Below, one piece after another: positions 8,617 through 16,466 of a stretch of 47,357 bases of DNA (the stretch's first letter is position 1; every line of letters starts with the position of its first letter). The notes below the pieces were generated by a model. It was not told the DNA's origin, ran no database searches, and was given only the letters and a program-made list of their open reading frames with translations. The translations under genes and the position numbers were made by a program. Source of the DNA: an uncultured Ruminococcus sp. (GTDB lineage Bacteria; Bacillota; Clostridia; Oscillospirales; Ruminococcaceae); contig CANQJV010000013.1 of assembly GCA_947624295.1 (NCBI GenBank), forward strand, positions 1 to 47,357. The letters run 5' to 3'.

Positions 8617-9546
8617 ATGAAAGTAAAATTCCACCTACCTGATTTTGCGCAGCATTTCGGTCTTAATTTTGTATTTGTATCAATGCTTGAAAATTGTCCG
8701 CAATATTTCCGTGAGGGTGTTGAAATAGCCTCTGTATTCGGGACTTTCCCGCAGTCAATATGGAACGGAGGCAGGACTACTCCCGGAATGTGCGATACTG
8801 ATTTTGCAAGGAAAGTAATTAAATCATTTAATTCACATAATATCCCGTTAAGATTCACTTTCACAAATCCCGTACTTGAAAAAAAGCATCTCAGCGACAA
8901 ATTCTGTAATGATATAATGAAAATTGCTGATAACGGTCTGAACGAGGTGATTATAAATTCCCCGATTCTTGAGGAATATATCCGCCTGAAATACCCACGT
9001 TACAAGCTGACAAGCTCGACCTGCAAACGTATCACTGAAATTGACAAGCTGAATGAGGAACTCGAAAAAGATTACAGCCTTGTTGTGATTGACTACGATT
9101 TCAATAATAAATTTGACTTGCTTGGTAAAATAAATCACAAAGAAAAATGCGAAATTCTGATAAATCCCTGCTGTAACCCTGAATGCACAATGCGTACTGA
9201 ACATTACAGGCGAGTAGGCTTACAACAGATTGAATTTTGTGAACATATCTCTGAAAATCCGAATAAGCCGTTTAATTCAAAAATATCAACTGATATGAAA
9301 TGCGGTTGTGGTGACAGATGTATTTTCGACAATATGAAATTAAGCAATAATATTTCGCCTGACGATATATGGGGAAAATATGTTCCTATGGGCTTTCAGC
9401 ATTTCAAAATAGAGGGACGTACTGCGACTGTCCTGAATATGATAGAAACATATATTTATTATATGATTAAACCCGAATGCCGTGATGAAGCAAGATTTGC
9501 TTTTCTGTATAATCTTGAGAAGAAAGGCGTTGTGAAAATCGGGTAA
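8617..9546 (+). CDS. U32-like protein, paralogue B (309 aa)
   Basis: A close paralogue of the preceding gene along its whole length: shared VKFHLPDF start, NCPQYFREGVEIAS, PLRFTFTNPVLEKKHL, YKLTSSTCKRIT, VVIDYDFNN, and FKIEGRTA near the end. Copy B also has a Cys pattern NPCCNPECTMRTEHY but with MKCGCGDRCIF where copy A has NCPYGRRG, so the two differ near the putative fourth ligand. AAGGAG precedes ATG 8617. Pairs of U32 proteins such as UbiU/UbiV act as heterodimers, which this arrangement recalls; that is inference. Confidence 0.6.
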   Translation: MKVKFHLPDFAQHFGLNFVFVSMLENCPQYFREGVEIASVFGTFPQSIWNGGRTTPGMCDTDFARKVIKSFNSHNIPLRFTFTNPVLEKKHLSDKFCNDIMKIADNGLNEVIINSPILEEYIRLKYPRYKLTSSTCKRITEIDKLNEELEKDYSLVVIDYDFNNKFDLLGKINHKEKCEILINPCCNPECTMRTEHYRRVGLQQIEFCEHISENPNKPFNSKISTDMKCGCGDRCIFDNMKLSNNISPDDIWGKYVPMGFQHFKIEGRTATVLNMIETYIYYMIKPECRDEARFAFLYNLEKKGVVKIG

Positions 9547-9567
9547 ACTGCATAAGGAGTGATTTAT

Positions 9568-10236
9568 TTGTTGGATTTTCTGAAAACTATTTCAAGAGAT
9601 GTACAGCTTATCAAAAAAAAGGACCCTGCCGCAAGGAATACGCTTGAAATCCTGCTGACGTATCCCACGCTCAGAGCGATACGATGTTACAGGCTTGCAC
9701 ACTGGTTCTATAAAAGAAAAAATTTTACTACAGCAAGAATTATTTCGCAATGGGCAAGGAGCAAAACCGGTATCGAAATTCACCCCGGTGCAAAAATCGG
9801 CAAGGGACTTTTCATTGACCACGGAATGGGTGTTGTTATCGGCGAAACTGCTGTAATAGGAGATAATTGCCTGCTGTATCAGGGAGTTACTTTAGGCGGT
9901 ACGGGTAAGGATAAAGGCAAACGTCACCCTACTTTGAAAAATAATGTTCTTGTCGGGGCAGGTGCAAAAGTCCTCGGACCTTTTACAGTGGGGAATAACG
10001 TCAAAATAGCGGCGAATGCAGTTGTACTTAACGCAATCCCCGATAATTGTACAGCTGTCGGCGTACCTGCACATATTGTGCGTATGAACGGCAAGAAAGT
10101 CCATAAAGTCACGGCAGATATTGACCAGATTCATATTCCTGACCCTGTTTCGCAGGAAATTTGCAGGCTTCAGGCGGAAGTCGATATCCTGAAAAAGGAA
10201 CTTGCCGAATTACGGGAAAGTAAAAGCGTTAAATAA
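9568..10236 (+). CDS. cysE: Serine O-acetyltransferase
   Basis: CysE makes O-acetylserine from serine and acetyl-CoA, the entry to cysteine synthesis. The left-handed beta-helix is visible as hexapeptide repeats (IHPGAKIGKGLFIDHGMG, VVIGETAVIGDN, LGGTGKDKGKRHPTL). It is of the short (~220-residue) EpsC-like type, without the long N-terminal extension of E. coli CysE. AAGGAG is at 9554-9559, which excludes the GTG at 9559 as a start; TTG 9568 or 9571 has good spacing and I chose 9568. The C-terminus ends in a short charged coiled coil. Confidence 0.93.
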   Translation: MLDFLKTISRDVQLIKKKDPAARNTLEILLTYPTLRAIRCYRLAHWFYKRKNFTTARIISQWARSKTGIEIHPGAKIGKGLFIDHGMGVVIGETAVIGDNCLLYQGVTLGGTGKDKGKRHPTLKNNVLVGAGAKVLGPFTVGNNVKIAANAVVLNAIPDNCTAVGVPAHIVRMNGKKVHKVTADIDQIHIPDPVSQEICRLQAEVDILKKELAELRESKSVK

Positions 10237-10253
10237 AATAATCAAATAACCGA

Positions 10254-10271
10254 GAGGGAGGAATTTTTACG
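10254..10271 (+). promoter_or_regulatory. Ribosome binding site and ACG initiation site of the NADAR gene
   Basis: A strong GAGGGAGG motif is followed by ATTTTT and then ACG GCA TCA AGA CCT. No ATG, GTG or TTG lies within reach of this site, although the amino acids encoded directly after it match what I expect for the family's N-terminus (M-A-S/T-R-P-V). The site decides the start call. Confidence 0.65.
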
Positions 10272-10910
10272 GCATCAAGACCTGTTTATATACCGAAAAA
10301 TTCAAGACCGTATTACAGCGTTGTCAATGTTGAATTTGTATGGAACGGCGGTTTTGCGGTATCACAAAAAATTAAGAATATTAACGCTTTGCACGAAGGT
10401 TTCAGACGGCGTTATCCTGATGCGGATTTGCTTGAAATTTCGAGTAAATCACCGCTTGAAACAGGTATACGGCTAAGTGCGTTCAATCTTAAGAAATACG
10501 TCCCTGAACTCGGGAAAAGTATCCCTGTAGAGAACGTATATCAAGCCGGGAAAGTCTTTGCGAACGGCGGACAGTATACTGATTTGATGCTTGTATCGCC
10601 TAAAGAAGCAAAACGTGACGAACGCTTGAAAAACAGCGGTAAATTGGTCAAGTTCAGGTTCAATGGGCAGGATTTCCCTATTTTTCCGGAATCGCTTTTC
10701 TATGATTATATATACCTGAATGCGCTCCTCGAAAATCAGGCACTTTCAGACGAGTTAATTAAATTCAGCGGTTTTACGGATATTGAATTTAATCCGCAAA
10801 AAAGCATAAGTACTCAAGCAAAATCAGCTGCTGTATATGTATCGTTGTCAAATATAGGTTTACTTGATAAAATCAGGGATTTTGATGATTTCCGTTCTTT
10901 GTTCCTGTAA
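10269..10910 (+). CDS. NADAR-family protein (DarT1-associated type), apparent ACG start
   Basis: The product resembles the NADAR proteins that accompany DarT1 toxins and remove ADP-ribose from guanine bases. Family-like segments are LSAFNLKKYV, VENVYQAGKVFANGG, KDERLKNSGKL-type (here RDERLKNSGKL), FYDYIYLNALL and the end-region FTDIEFNPQKSI. The frame is open back to a TAA at 10239. The first ATG/GTG/TTG in frame is TTG 10389, which would remove ~40 conserved-looking residues including ASRPVYIPKNSRP and VEFVWNGGF. GGGAGG at 10256-10261 is spaced correctly for ACG at 10269, so the start is either a true ACG or a mutated ATG. No DarT toxin is adjacent. Function by family only. Confidence 0.75.
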   Translation, partial: TASRPVYIPKNSRPYYSVVNVEFVWNGGFAVSQKIKNINALHEGFRRRYPDADLLEISSKSPLETGIRLSAFNLKKYVPELGKSIPVENVYQAGKVFANGGQYTDLMLVSPKEAKRDERLKNSGKLVKFRFNGQDFPIFPESLFYDYIYLNALLENQALSDELIKFSGFTDIEFNPQKSISTQAKSAAVYVSLSNIGLLDKIRDFDDFRSLFL

Positions 10911-10925
10911 ATAAGGAGGTTTTCT

Positions 10926-11390
10926 ATGAAAGTTTCAGTTTATTCAAGAGAAGAAGCCGAAAAAATGATAGCAGACGGAGTTTTCCCGAAAAATACCGCC
11001 GTTATCAGTTTCTACGACCCTAAAATCAAGCATATTGACAGCGAATATGATTGTCTTGACTACTACGGTTATGCTGACGAAGTTTTTTACAGCGAACTCG
11101 ATGACCTTGATATAGGCTATCTCACGAGAAAAGGCAATACTTACGATGCTTATTTCCCTGAAGTAGATGAGCTTGCTGAATATATCTACTATGTCTATGG
11201 GAAAGGTATGGATATAATATGTCAGTGCGAGTACGGTCAGAGCAGGAGCGCAGGTTGTGCAGCAGCTATTTTACAGCATTTTTATGGTACAGGTATTGAT
11301 ATTTTTGTTGATTACAGGCGTTATCCGAATCAGGTTGTATATCACAAGGTATTTGATGCGCTGAACAGATTTGCGGAAAATAATAAATAA
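10926..11390 (+). CDS. Dual-specificity/tyrosine phosphatase-like protein (154 aa)
   Basis: The protein has a cysteine-phosphatase P-loop, C101-E-Y-G-Q-S-R107 followed by SAG, i.e. a CX5R motif preceded by a hydrophobic strand (MDIICQ) as in DSP folds. A candidate general acid is in the upstream Asp-rich segment (SELDDLDIG). No signal peptide or membrane segment. It starts at ATG 10926 behind AAGGAGG, 15 bp after the NADAR gene, and is the last gene before a strong terminator. A role in protein dephosphorylation is possible, but the pairing with NADAR suggests a nucleotide or ADP-ribose-phosphate substrate is worth considering. Confidence 0.7.
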   Translation: MKVSVYSREEAEKMIADGVFPKNTAVISFYDPKIKHIDSEYDCLDYYGYADEVFYSELDDLDIGYLTRKGNTYDAYFPEVDELAEYIYYVYGKGMDIICQCEYGQSRSAGCAAAILQHFYGTGIDIFVDYRRYPNQVVYHKVFDALNRFAENNK

Positions 11391-11418
11391 AAAGGACTGC
11401 CGAAACAGTCCTTTTTTT
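11391..11418. terminator. Bidirectional intrinsic terminator
   Basis: A 9-bp perfect stem AAAGGACTG / CAGTCCTTT with loop CCGAAA is followed by a T run on + and preceded by an A-rich run, so it can end the long + operon and the - strand SCP2 gene. Confidence 0.9.
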
Positions 11419-11420
11419 AT

Positions 11421-11783
11421 TCACTTTGCGTTTTTGATGAGTTCAGCAAATGCAAGAGCTTTACCCATATCGCCGTCAATTTTAAGTCTGCCGGTAGTGA
11501 ACGCAATAACAGCGTCAAGTTTACCGTCAAGTAATTTAACGAAATTATCTGTTTTCATACAGATAGTGCAGTCAGTATCATTGTATTTGTACGGCTGAAT
11601 ATCAACTCTGCCGTCTTTTACCTCGATATAGAATATACCGGGTTCAGTTTTCTGGTCATCGTTTTCGATGTCAGACTCCTTTATATCGGTCATTCTGAAG
11701 TTCACGGCAAGAAAATTACAGTCTGAAACGTTGAGTTTCTTAGCCATATCCCTGAGCATTGTCAGAAGTTCGCTTAATTTCAT
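11421..11783 (-). CDS. SCP2 sterol-binding-domain family protein (120 aa)
   Basis: A small cytosolic protein of the SCP-2 lipid-binding fold, which carries hydrophobic ligands in a tunnel; the bacterial ligand is generally unknown. Typical features are VEVKDG-like strand pairs (here YIEVKDGRVDIQP), the DCTICMKTDNFVKLLDGKLD segment with Asp before a helix, and the closing TGRLKIDGDMGKALAFAELI motif. ATG 11783 is behind AAAGGA. It is monocistronic with its own promoter at 11820-11848. Confidence 0.85.
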   Translation of the reverse strand: MKLSELLTMLRDMAKKLNVSDCNFLAVNFRMTDIKESDIENDDQKTEPGIFYIEVKDGRVDIQPYKYNDTDCTICMKTDNFVKLLDGKLDAVIAFTTGRLKIDGDMGKALAFAELIKNAK

Positions 11784-11819
11784 TGGAAAATAGTCCTTTC
11801 TTTTTTAATTTACAATACT

Positions 11820-11848
11820 ATTATAACATATATTTGCAGTAATTTCAA
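11820..11848 (-). promoter_or_regulatory. Sigma-A-type promoter of the SCP2-like gene
   Basis: On the - strand TTGAAA (11848-11843), 17-bp spacer, TATAAT (11825-11820), about 37 bp upstream of the start codon. Confidence 0.8.
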
Positions 11849-11929
11849 GAGTTTTATAAAATATTATAATAAATTGCTGTTTGTTGAATATAATTGCAAT
11901 AATTTCAAAAATTTTTTACAAAATATCAA

Positions 11930-13336
11930 TCAGAGTGTAGTTTTTTCCTCAAGATATTTAACAAGGTCATCGATTGCAACACGTTCCTGCTCCATTGTAT
12001 CACGGTCACGGACAGTAACGCAGTTATCTTTTTCGATAGTATCGAAGTCAATCGTAATGCAAAACGGTGTGCCGATTTCATCTTCACGGCGGTATCTTTT
12101 ACCGATTGTGCCTGTTTCGTCGAAATCGCACATAAATTTCTTTGAAAGCATATCATATATTTCTTCTGCTTTCGGAGTGAGTTTCTTTACAAGCGGAAGT
12201 ACAGCGCATTTATACGGTGCAAGAGCAGGGTGCAGGTGCATAACTGTACGGATTTCTTTCTTTTCGTTGCCGTTTTTATCAACTGAAACAAGTTCTTCCT
12301 CGTCGTAAGCCTCAGTAACTATTGACAGGAAAAGGCGTTCCACACCAAGTGACGGTTCAATAACATACGGGATATATTTTTCATTTGTTTCGGGGTCGAA
12401 GTACTCAAGTGATTTTCCGCTTGTGTTGATATGTTGTGTGAGGTCGTAGTCTGTACGGTCTGCGACACCCCATAATTCACCCCAGCCAAACGGGAAAAGA
12501 TATTCGAAGTCAGTAGTAGCTTTTGAGTAGAAACAGAGTTCTTCAGGGTCGTGGTCACGTAAGCGGATATTTTCCTCTTTGAGACCGAGTTTAAGCAGGA
12601 AATCCTTGCAGAAACTCCTCCAGTAGCTGAACCACTCAAGGTCTGTACCGGGTTTGCAGAAAAATTCAAGTTCCATTTGTTCAAATTCACGCACACGGAA
12701 AATAAAGTTACCCGGAGTAATTTCGTTTCTGAACGATTTACCGACTTGTGCCACGCCGAAAGGTACTTTTTTACGTGTAGTACGCTGGATATTTGCGAAG
12801 TTAACGAAAATACCCTGTGCAGTTTCGGGACGGAGATAGAGTTCAGACTTGCTGTCTTCCGTGACACCCTGAAATGTTTTGAACATAAGATTAAACTGAC
12901 GTATATCAGTGAAATTATGTTTACCGCAATTCGGGCAGGGGATAGCTTTTTCATTTATGTAATTCATCATCTGTTCATTACTCCAGCCTGCGACGTTAGT
13001 GCCGTCGAAATCCTCAATGAGATTATCAGCACGGTGACGGGTATTGCACTCCCTGCAATCCATGAGAGGGTCAGAAAATCCGCCGATATGACCTGATGCA
13101 ACCCAAGTCTGCGGATTCATAAGTATAGCGGAATCAAGACCGACATTGTACTTATTTTCCTGAACGAACTTTTTAAGCCAAGCGTTCTTGATATTATTTT
13201 TGAGGAGTACGCCGAGAGGACCGTAATCCCATGTATTTGCAAGACCGCCATAGATTTCGGAACCGGGATAAACGAATCCTTTTGACTTACATAAGTCAAC
13301 GATTTTGTCCATTGATTTTTCAGTATTCTTTAACAT
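11930..13336 (-). CDS. glyS: Glycyl-tRNA synthetase, class II homodimeric type
   Basis: Charges tRNA-Gly with glycine. This is the single-chain alpha2 (GRS1) type, not the GlyQ/GlyS heterotetramer. Motif 2 region is [21 protein letters not shown], motif 3 region is [12 protein letters not shown], and the anticodon-binding domain ([14 protein letters not shown]) occupies the C-terminal ~110 residues. Start: the ATG at 13336 has AGAGG with ~9 bp spacing; the ATG at 13345 is too close to it. Length 468 residues is normal. It follows cysS after 138 bp. No T-box leader is visible. Confidence 0.95.
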   Translation of the reverse strand: MLKNTEKSMDKIVDLCKSKGFVYPGSEIYGGLANTWDYGPLGVLLKNNIKNAWLKKFVQENKYNVGLDSAILMNPQTWVASGHIGGFSDPLMDCRECNTRHRADNLIEDFDGTNVAGWSNEQMMNYINEKAIPCPNCGKHNFTDIRQFNLMFKTFQGVTEDSKSELYLRPETAQGIFVNFANIQRTTRKKVPFGVAQVGKSFRNEITPGNFIFRVREFEQMELEFFCKPGTDLEWFSYWRSFCKDFLLKLGLKEENIRLRDHDPEELCFYSKATTDFEYLFPFGWGELWGVADRTDYDLTQHINTSGKSLEYFDPETNEKYIPYVIEPSLGVERLFLSIVTEAYDEEELVSVDKNGNEKKEIRTVMHLHPALAPYKCAVLPLVKKLTPKAEEIYDMLSKKFMCDFDETGTIGKRYRREDEIGTPFCITIDFDTIEKDNCVTVRDRDTMEQERVAIDDLVKYLEEKTTL

Positions 13337-13474
13337 ATTAAACATACCTCTTTCAGATAAATTCATACAATATATTTTACAGCAAATCACAAATTTTGTC
13401 AAGTCGGATTATAAAACAGTTATAAAATTTAATTTAACTTATGCTGTAAAAAAAATTACAATCAGCAAACAGCC

Positions 13475-14887
13475 TCACTTTATCTTGTTGATTTCAGTAC
13501 CCTGCCTTGTTTCTCTTACTTCGTAGCCCAGTGCAGTAATTTTATCCCTGATTTCGTCGGCAAGCGCAAAATTTTTATCTTTACGTGCTGATTTACGCTG
13601 TTCTACGAGTTCCATAACTTCATCGGGTATTATTTCAGCAGGTGACTCTATAATTTTCCTTGCATTTTCGATGAGGTCAAGACCGAGGACTTTATCAAAT
13701 TCCTCAAACAGTGCGAGTTTAGTAAAATTATTTGCCTTGGAATTAAGTACGTCATATATCGCTGTAATTGCATTTGCTGTATTCAGGTCATTGTCAAGGG
13801 CTGAAGTGAATAACAACATAAGTCTGTCATATTCGTCCTTGTCAAGCGGTTCGTAGTTATCAGAAATAAGCGGTTTTATTTTTGCAATCAGCTTATTGTA
13901 AGTTGTTTTAGCATTATCGAGATTTTCCCACGAAAATACAAGCGATTTCCTGTAATGCGACTGTAAGCAGAAAAATCTGTACACAACAGGTTCATAGCCT
14001 TTTTCCTCAAGGAGCGATACTGTAAGAAATTCGCCTGATGATTTGCTCATTTTACCGCTGTTCGTGTTGAGGTGCAGGACGTGAAACCAGTAGTTACACC
14101 ATTTATGACCAAGATACGCCTCACTTTGTGCGATTTCGTTTGTGTGATGCGGGAAAGCGTTATCAATACCTCCGCAGTGAATATCAAGGTATTCGCCGAG
14201 ATTTTTCATACTTATGCAGGAACATTCAATATGCCAGCCCGGATAACCTGTACCCCACGGTGATTCCCATTTGAGTTCCTGCGAGTCAAATTTGGATTTA
14301 GTGAACCATAATACAAAATCGGCTTTATTGCGTTTGTTGGAATCCTCCTCAACACCTTCACGCACGCCTACAGCTAAATCCTCCTCGTTGAAATCATTGA
14401 ACACGTAATATTGGTCAAGTTTCGAAGTATCGAAGTATATATTGCCTCCTGCCTCGTAAGCATAGCCTTTTTCCATAAGTACGGTGATAACTCTGATAAA
14501 TTCGTCAATATATGACGTAGCAGGCACAACAACATCAGGCTTTTTGATATTGAGTTTAGTGCAGTCGTCAAAAAAAGCGTCCGTATAGAATTTTGCGATT
14601 TCCATAACTGATTTATGTTCACGCTTAGCACCTTTCAGCATTTTGTCGTCACCTGTATCACCGTCGCTTGTAAGATGACCGACATCAGTTATATTCATCA
14701 CACGTTTAACGTCAAGCCCTGTAAACCGCAGGTATTTTTCGAGGACATCTTCCATGATATAACTTCTCAGGTTGCCGATATGGGCGTAGTGGTACACTGT
14801 CGGACCGCAGGTGTACATACTTACTTTACCGGATTCCCGTGGAATAAACTCCTCTTTTTTTCTTGTGAGTGAATTATATATCTGCAT
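13475..14887 (-). CDS. cysS: Cysteinyl-tRNA synthetase
   Basis: Class I synthetase charging tRNA-Cys. It shows the zinc-ligand and HIGH region (YTCGPTVYHYAHIGNLRSY), GWHIECS, DIHCGGIDNAFPHHTNEIAQ and the KMSKS loop (GKMSKSSGEF). The 470-residue length is typical. ATG 14887 follows AGGAGAGG. It lies 15 bp downstream of an unrecognised gene and may be co-transcribed with it. Confidence 0.96.
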   Translation of the reverse strand: MQIYNSLTRKKEEFIPRESGKVSMYTCGPTVYHYAHIGNLRSYIMEDVLEKYLRFTGLDVKRVMNITDVGHLTSDGDTGDDKMLKGAKREHKSVMEIAKFYTDAFFDDCTKLNIKKPDVVVPATSYIDEFIRVITVLMEKGYAYEAGGNIYFDTSKLDQYYVFNDFNEEDLAVGVREGVEEDSNKRNKADFVLWFTKSKFDSQELKWESPWGTGYPGWHIECSCISMKNLGEYLDIHCGGIDNAFPHHTNEIAQSEAYLGHKWCNYWFHVLHLNTNSGKMSKSSGEFLTVSLLEEKGYEPVVYRFFCLQSHYRKSLVFSWENLDNAKTTYNKLIAKIKPLISDNYEPLDKDEYDRLMLLFTSALDNDLNTANAITAIYDVLNSKANNFTKLALFEEFDKVLGLDLIENARKIIESPAEIIPDEVMELVEQRKSARKDKNFALADEIRDKITALGYEVRETRQGTEINKIK

Positions 14888-14902
14888 AAAAACCTCTCCT
14901 GA

Positions 14903-15574
14903 TTAAAATTTTTGGAATTTTTGTTTATATTCTTCCCATATGAAAAATTCCGCCTTGAACGGGGATACTCCCGTAAGTTCTGTATTTTCGGGTGAATCAA
15001 GATATTTGCGTACTTCTTGCTGGATAGCCTCGTAAACCGTGTCATCAAATTTCCCCCATTTTTCCCATGAATCAGGGAAAAAATCATATACAGGACAGTG
15101 TACGCCGTACCATATAAGAGTAAATCTGTCAAGAGTGAAGTGCGCATATTGGAAATATTCTTCTTTGGAATTACTGTAGAAATAGAAATTTTTCATTGAC
15201 ATATTTATAAGTTTTTGTGCTTTTCCACGGGTAAGAACGTCTCCATAGCCTATTTTGTCAAATTCCTCATGCAGAAATCTGCTTAAATCACGGTGCCAAT
15301 TGTCGTATTTTTCGGGTGAAGACATAGGTTCCTGATTGAAATAATCGCAGAATTTATCAACAGTTTTCCGCAAAATCTCATCACGTTCCTTTGCTTTTTT
15401 ACCGATTCCGCCGAAATGGCGTGGTGTCATATCTCTGTACGCACTGTAGACAGCATCGAACATTTCTGTTTTATTGCCGATTCTTTTGGATTCCTGACAG
15501 CCGTAAGGGAAAATTTTCCTCAATGCTTCTTTTGACGTATCAGGCGCATTTCCTGTAGTTAAATTATTTTTCAT
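14903..15574 (-). CDS. Unrecognised protein (223 aa)
   Basis: I do not recognise this family. It is a soluble, mostly helical protein rich in aromatic residues, with many Tyr, Phe and Trp (YFQYAHFTLDRFTLIWYG, SWEKWGKF). No signal peptide, membrane segment or nucleotide-binding motif is visible. ATG 15574 lies behind AAAGGA, 19 bp after the gene at 15594-16118, and cysS follows 15 bp later, so the three probably form a transcript. Confidence 0.7.
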   Translation of the reverse strand: MKNNLTTGNAPDTSKEALRKIFPYGCQESKRIGNKTEMFDAVYSAYRDMTPRHFGGIGKKAKERDEILRKTVDKFCDYFNQEPMSSPEKYDNWHRDLSRFLHEEFDKIGYGDVLTRGKAQKLINMSMKNFYFYSNSKEEYFQYAHFTLDRFTLIWYGVHCPVYDFFPDSWEKWGKFDDTVYEAIQQEVRKYLDSPENTELTGVSPFKAEFFIWEEYKQKFQKF

Positions 15575-15593
15575 ATAAAAATCCTTTCTGATT

Positions 15594-16118
15594 TTAATAT
15601 GGTCTTACTGTTTTTTCTGTAAGATATTTTTGTTGCATTTCAATTTCATATTCAATGATTTTACATCTAAGTTCCTCAAATTCATCTTCATAAGGATAAC
15701 AGTTTTCGCTGTCAGACATTGTATCAACAAGCCATGCAAAATTATCCTCCTCATATAGCGGAGAATAATAAGACATCTGCGAAAATAATTCGTCAAGTTC
15801 CTTATCACCTGTAGTTTCCGCAATCCAGCCCACACGGAGATGGTCTGCATTTTTACCACTGAAACAGTTAGCAAAAATAATTTTGTCGGGAAAAATCGCC
15901 GCACAAATTTGTGGAGAATGTTTTTCTGCTCCTAACGGGTTATAACTCAGGCAGACAAATTTTATATTTTCATAAGTCAAGGCAATTGTAATGGACTTGT
16001 TGTATTTACTGCATTTAATGCCTTTTTCCTCCATGCAGGAAACAAGCCGTTTTACTTCATTTTCGTCAAGCTGAGTTATGCCGAAACGATTATATTGCCA
16101 GTCAAGAATTTTTTTCAT
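15594..16118 (-). CDS. Unrecognised protein (174 aa)
   Basis: No family recognised. The protein begins MKKILDWQYNRFGI, has a mixed alpha/beta middle part (ITIALTYENIKFVCLSY, KIIFANCF) and a very acidic tail. No catalytic motif, signal or membrane segment is visible. ATG 16118 is behind AAAGG. It is the first gene of a possible - strand unit with the gene at 14903 and cysS. Confidence 0.7.
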   Translation of the reverse strand: MKKILDWQYNRFGITQLDENEVKRLVSCMEEKGIKCSKYNKSITIALTYENIKFVCLSYNPLGAEKHSPQICAAIFPDKIIFANCFSGKNADHLRVGWIAETTGDKELDELFSQMSYYSPLYEEDNFAWLVDTMSDSENCYPYEDEFEELRCKIIEYEIEMQQKYLTEKTVRPY

Positions 16119-16179
16119 TGTAAAACCTTTCTTTAAAATTTCTGTTCTTTTAGTATGACAGGTTTAGTATACTATAACA

Positions 16180-16207
16180 AAAGGCACAAAATAAACTTTG
16201 TGCCTTT
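16180..16207 (-). terminator. Intrinsic terminator of tRNA-Leu
   Basis: An 11-bp perfect stem AAAGGCACAAA / TTTGTGCCTTT with a 6-nt loop starts 11 bp past the tRNA 3' end; read on -, it runs into TTTTGTT. Confidence 0.85.
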
Positions 16208-16218
16208 CATAATGATAG

Positions 16219-16302
16219 TGCCGCTGACCGGACTTGAACCGGTACGGATTTTACTCCGAGGGATTTTAAGTCCCTTGTGTCTGCCTATTCCACCACAGCG
16301 GC
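16219..16302 (-). tRNA. tRNA-Leu (anticodon UAA)
   Basis: Long class II tRNA with acceptor GCCGCTG / CAGCGGC, anticodon loop CTTAAAA giving UAA, a variable arm (CTCGGAGTAAAATCCG) and T arm ACCGGTTCAAGTCCGGT. The CCA end is not encoded (discriminator A, then CT). Confidence 0.95.
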
Positions 16303-16329
16303 ATTGATATACTTTCACAGTCCATTTAT

Positions 16330-16358
16330 ATTATATCACGAAAATTATCAAATGTCAA
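16330..16358 (-). promoter_or_regulatory. Promoter of tRNA-Leu
   Basis: Consensus TTGACA (16358-16353), 17-bp spacer and TATAAT (16335-16330) on -, 28 bp upstream of the tRNA 5' end. Confidence 0.9.
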
Positions 16359-16378
16359 TACTTTTTTGAAAATTTTTC

Positions 16379-16407
16379 TTGACAAACCTGAAATAATATG
16401 TTATACT
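16379..16407 (+). promoter_or_regulatory. Promoter of the aldolase-domain gene
   Basis: TTGACA (16379-16384), 17-bp spacer, TATACT (16402-16407). It is back to back with the tRNA-Leu promoter. Confidence 0.85.
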
Positions 16408-16466
16408 ATATAACAGATAAAAATTTGCTCTAAAGCGTTAAAGCGTAATGAAAGGATTGCATATTG

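Noticed and set aside
12319..12954. Open frames within glyS in the same strand but another frame
   Set aside because: glyS covers the region with conserved motifs; the alternate frame has no family features.
13337..13474. T-box leader for glyS or cysS
   Set aside because: No T-box sequence (TGGN-type) or terminator/antiterminator pair was seen; the gap is too short for glyS and cysS follows another gene directly.
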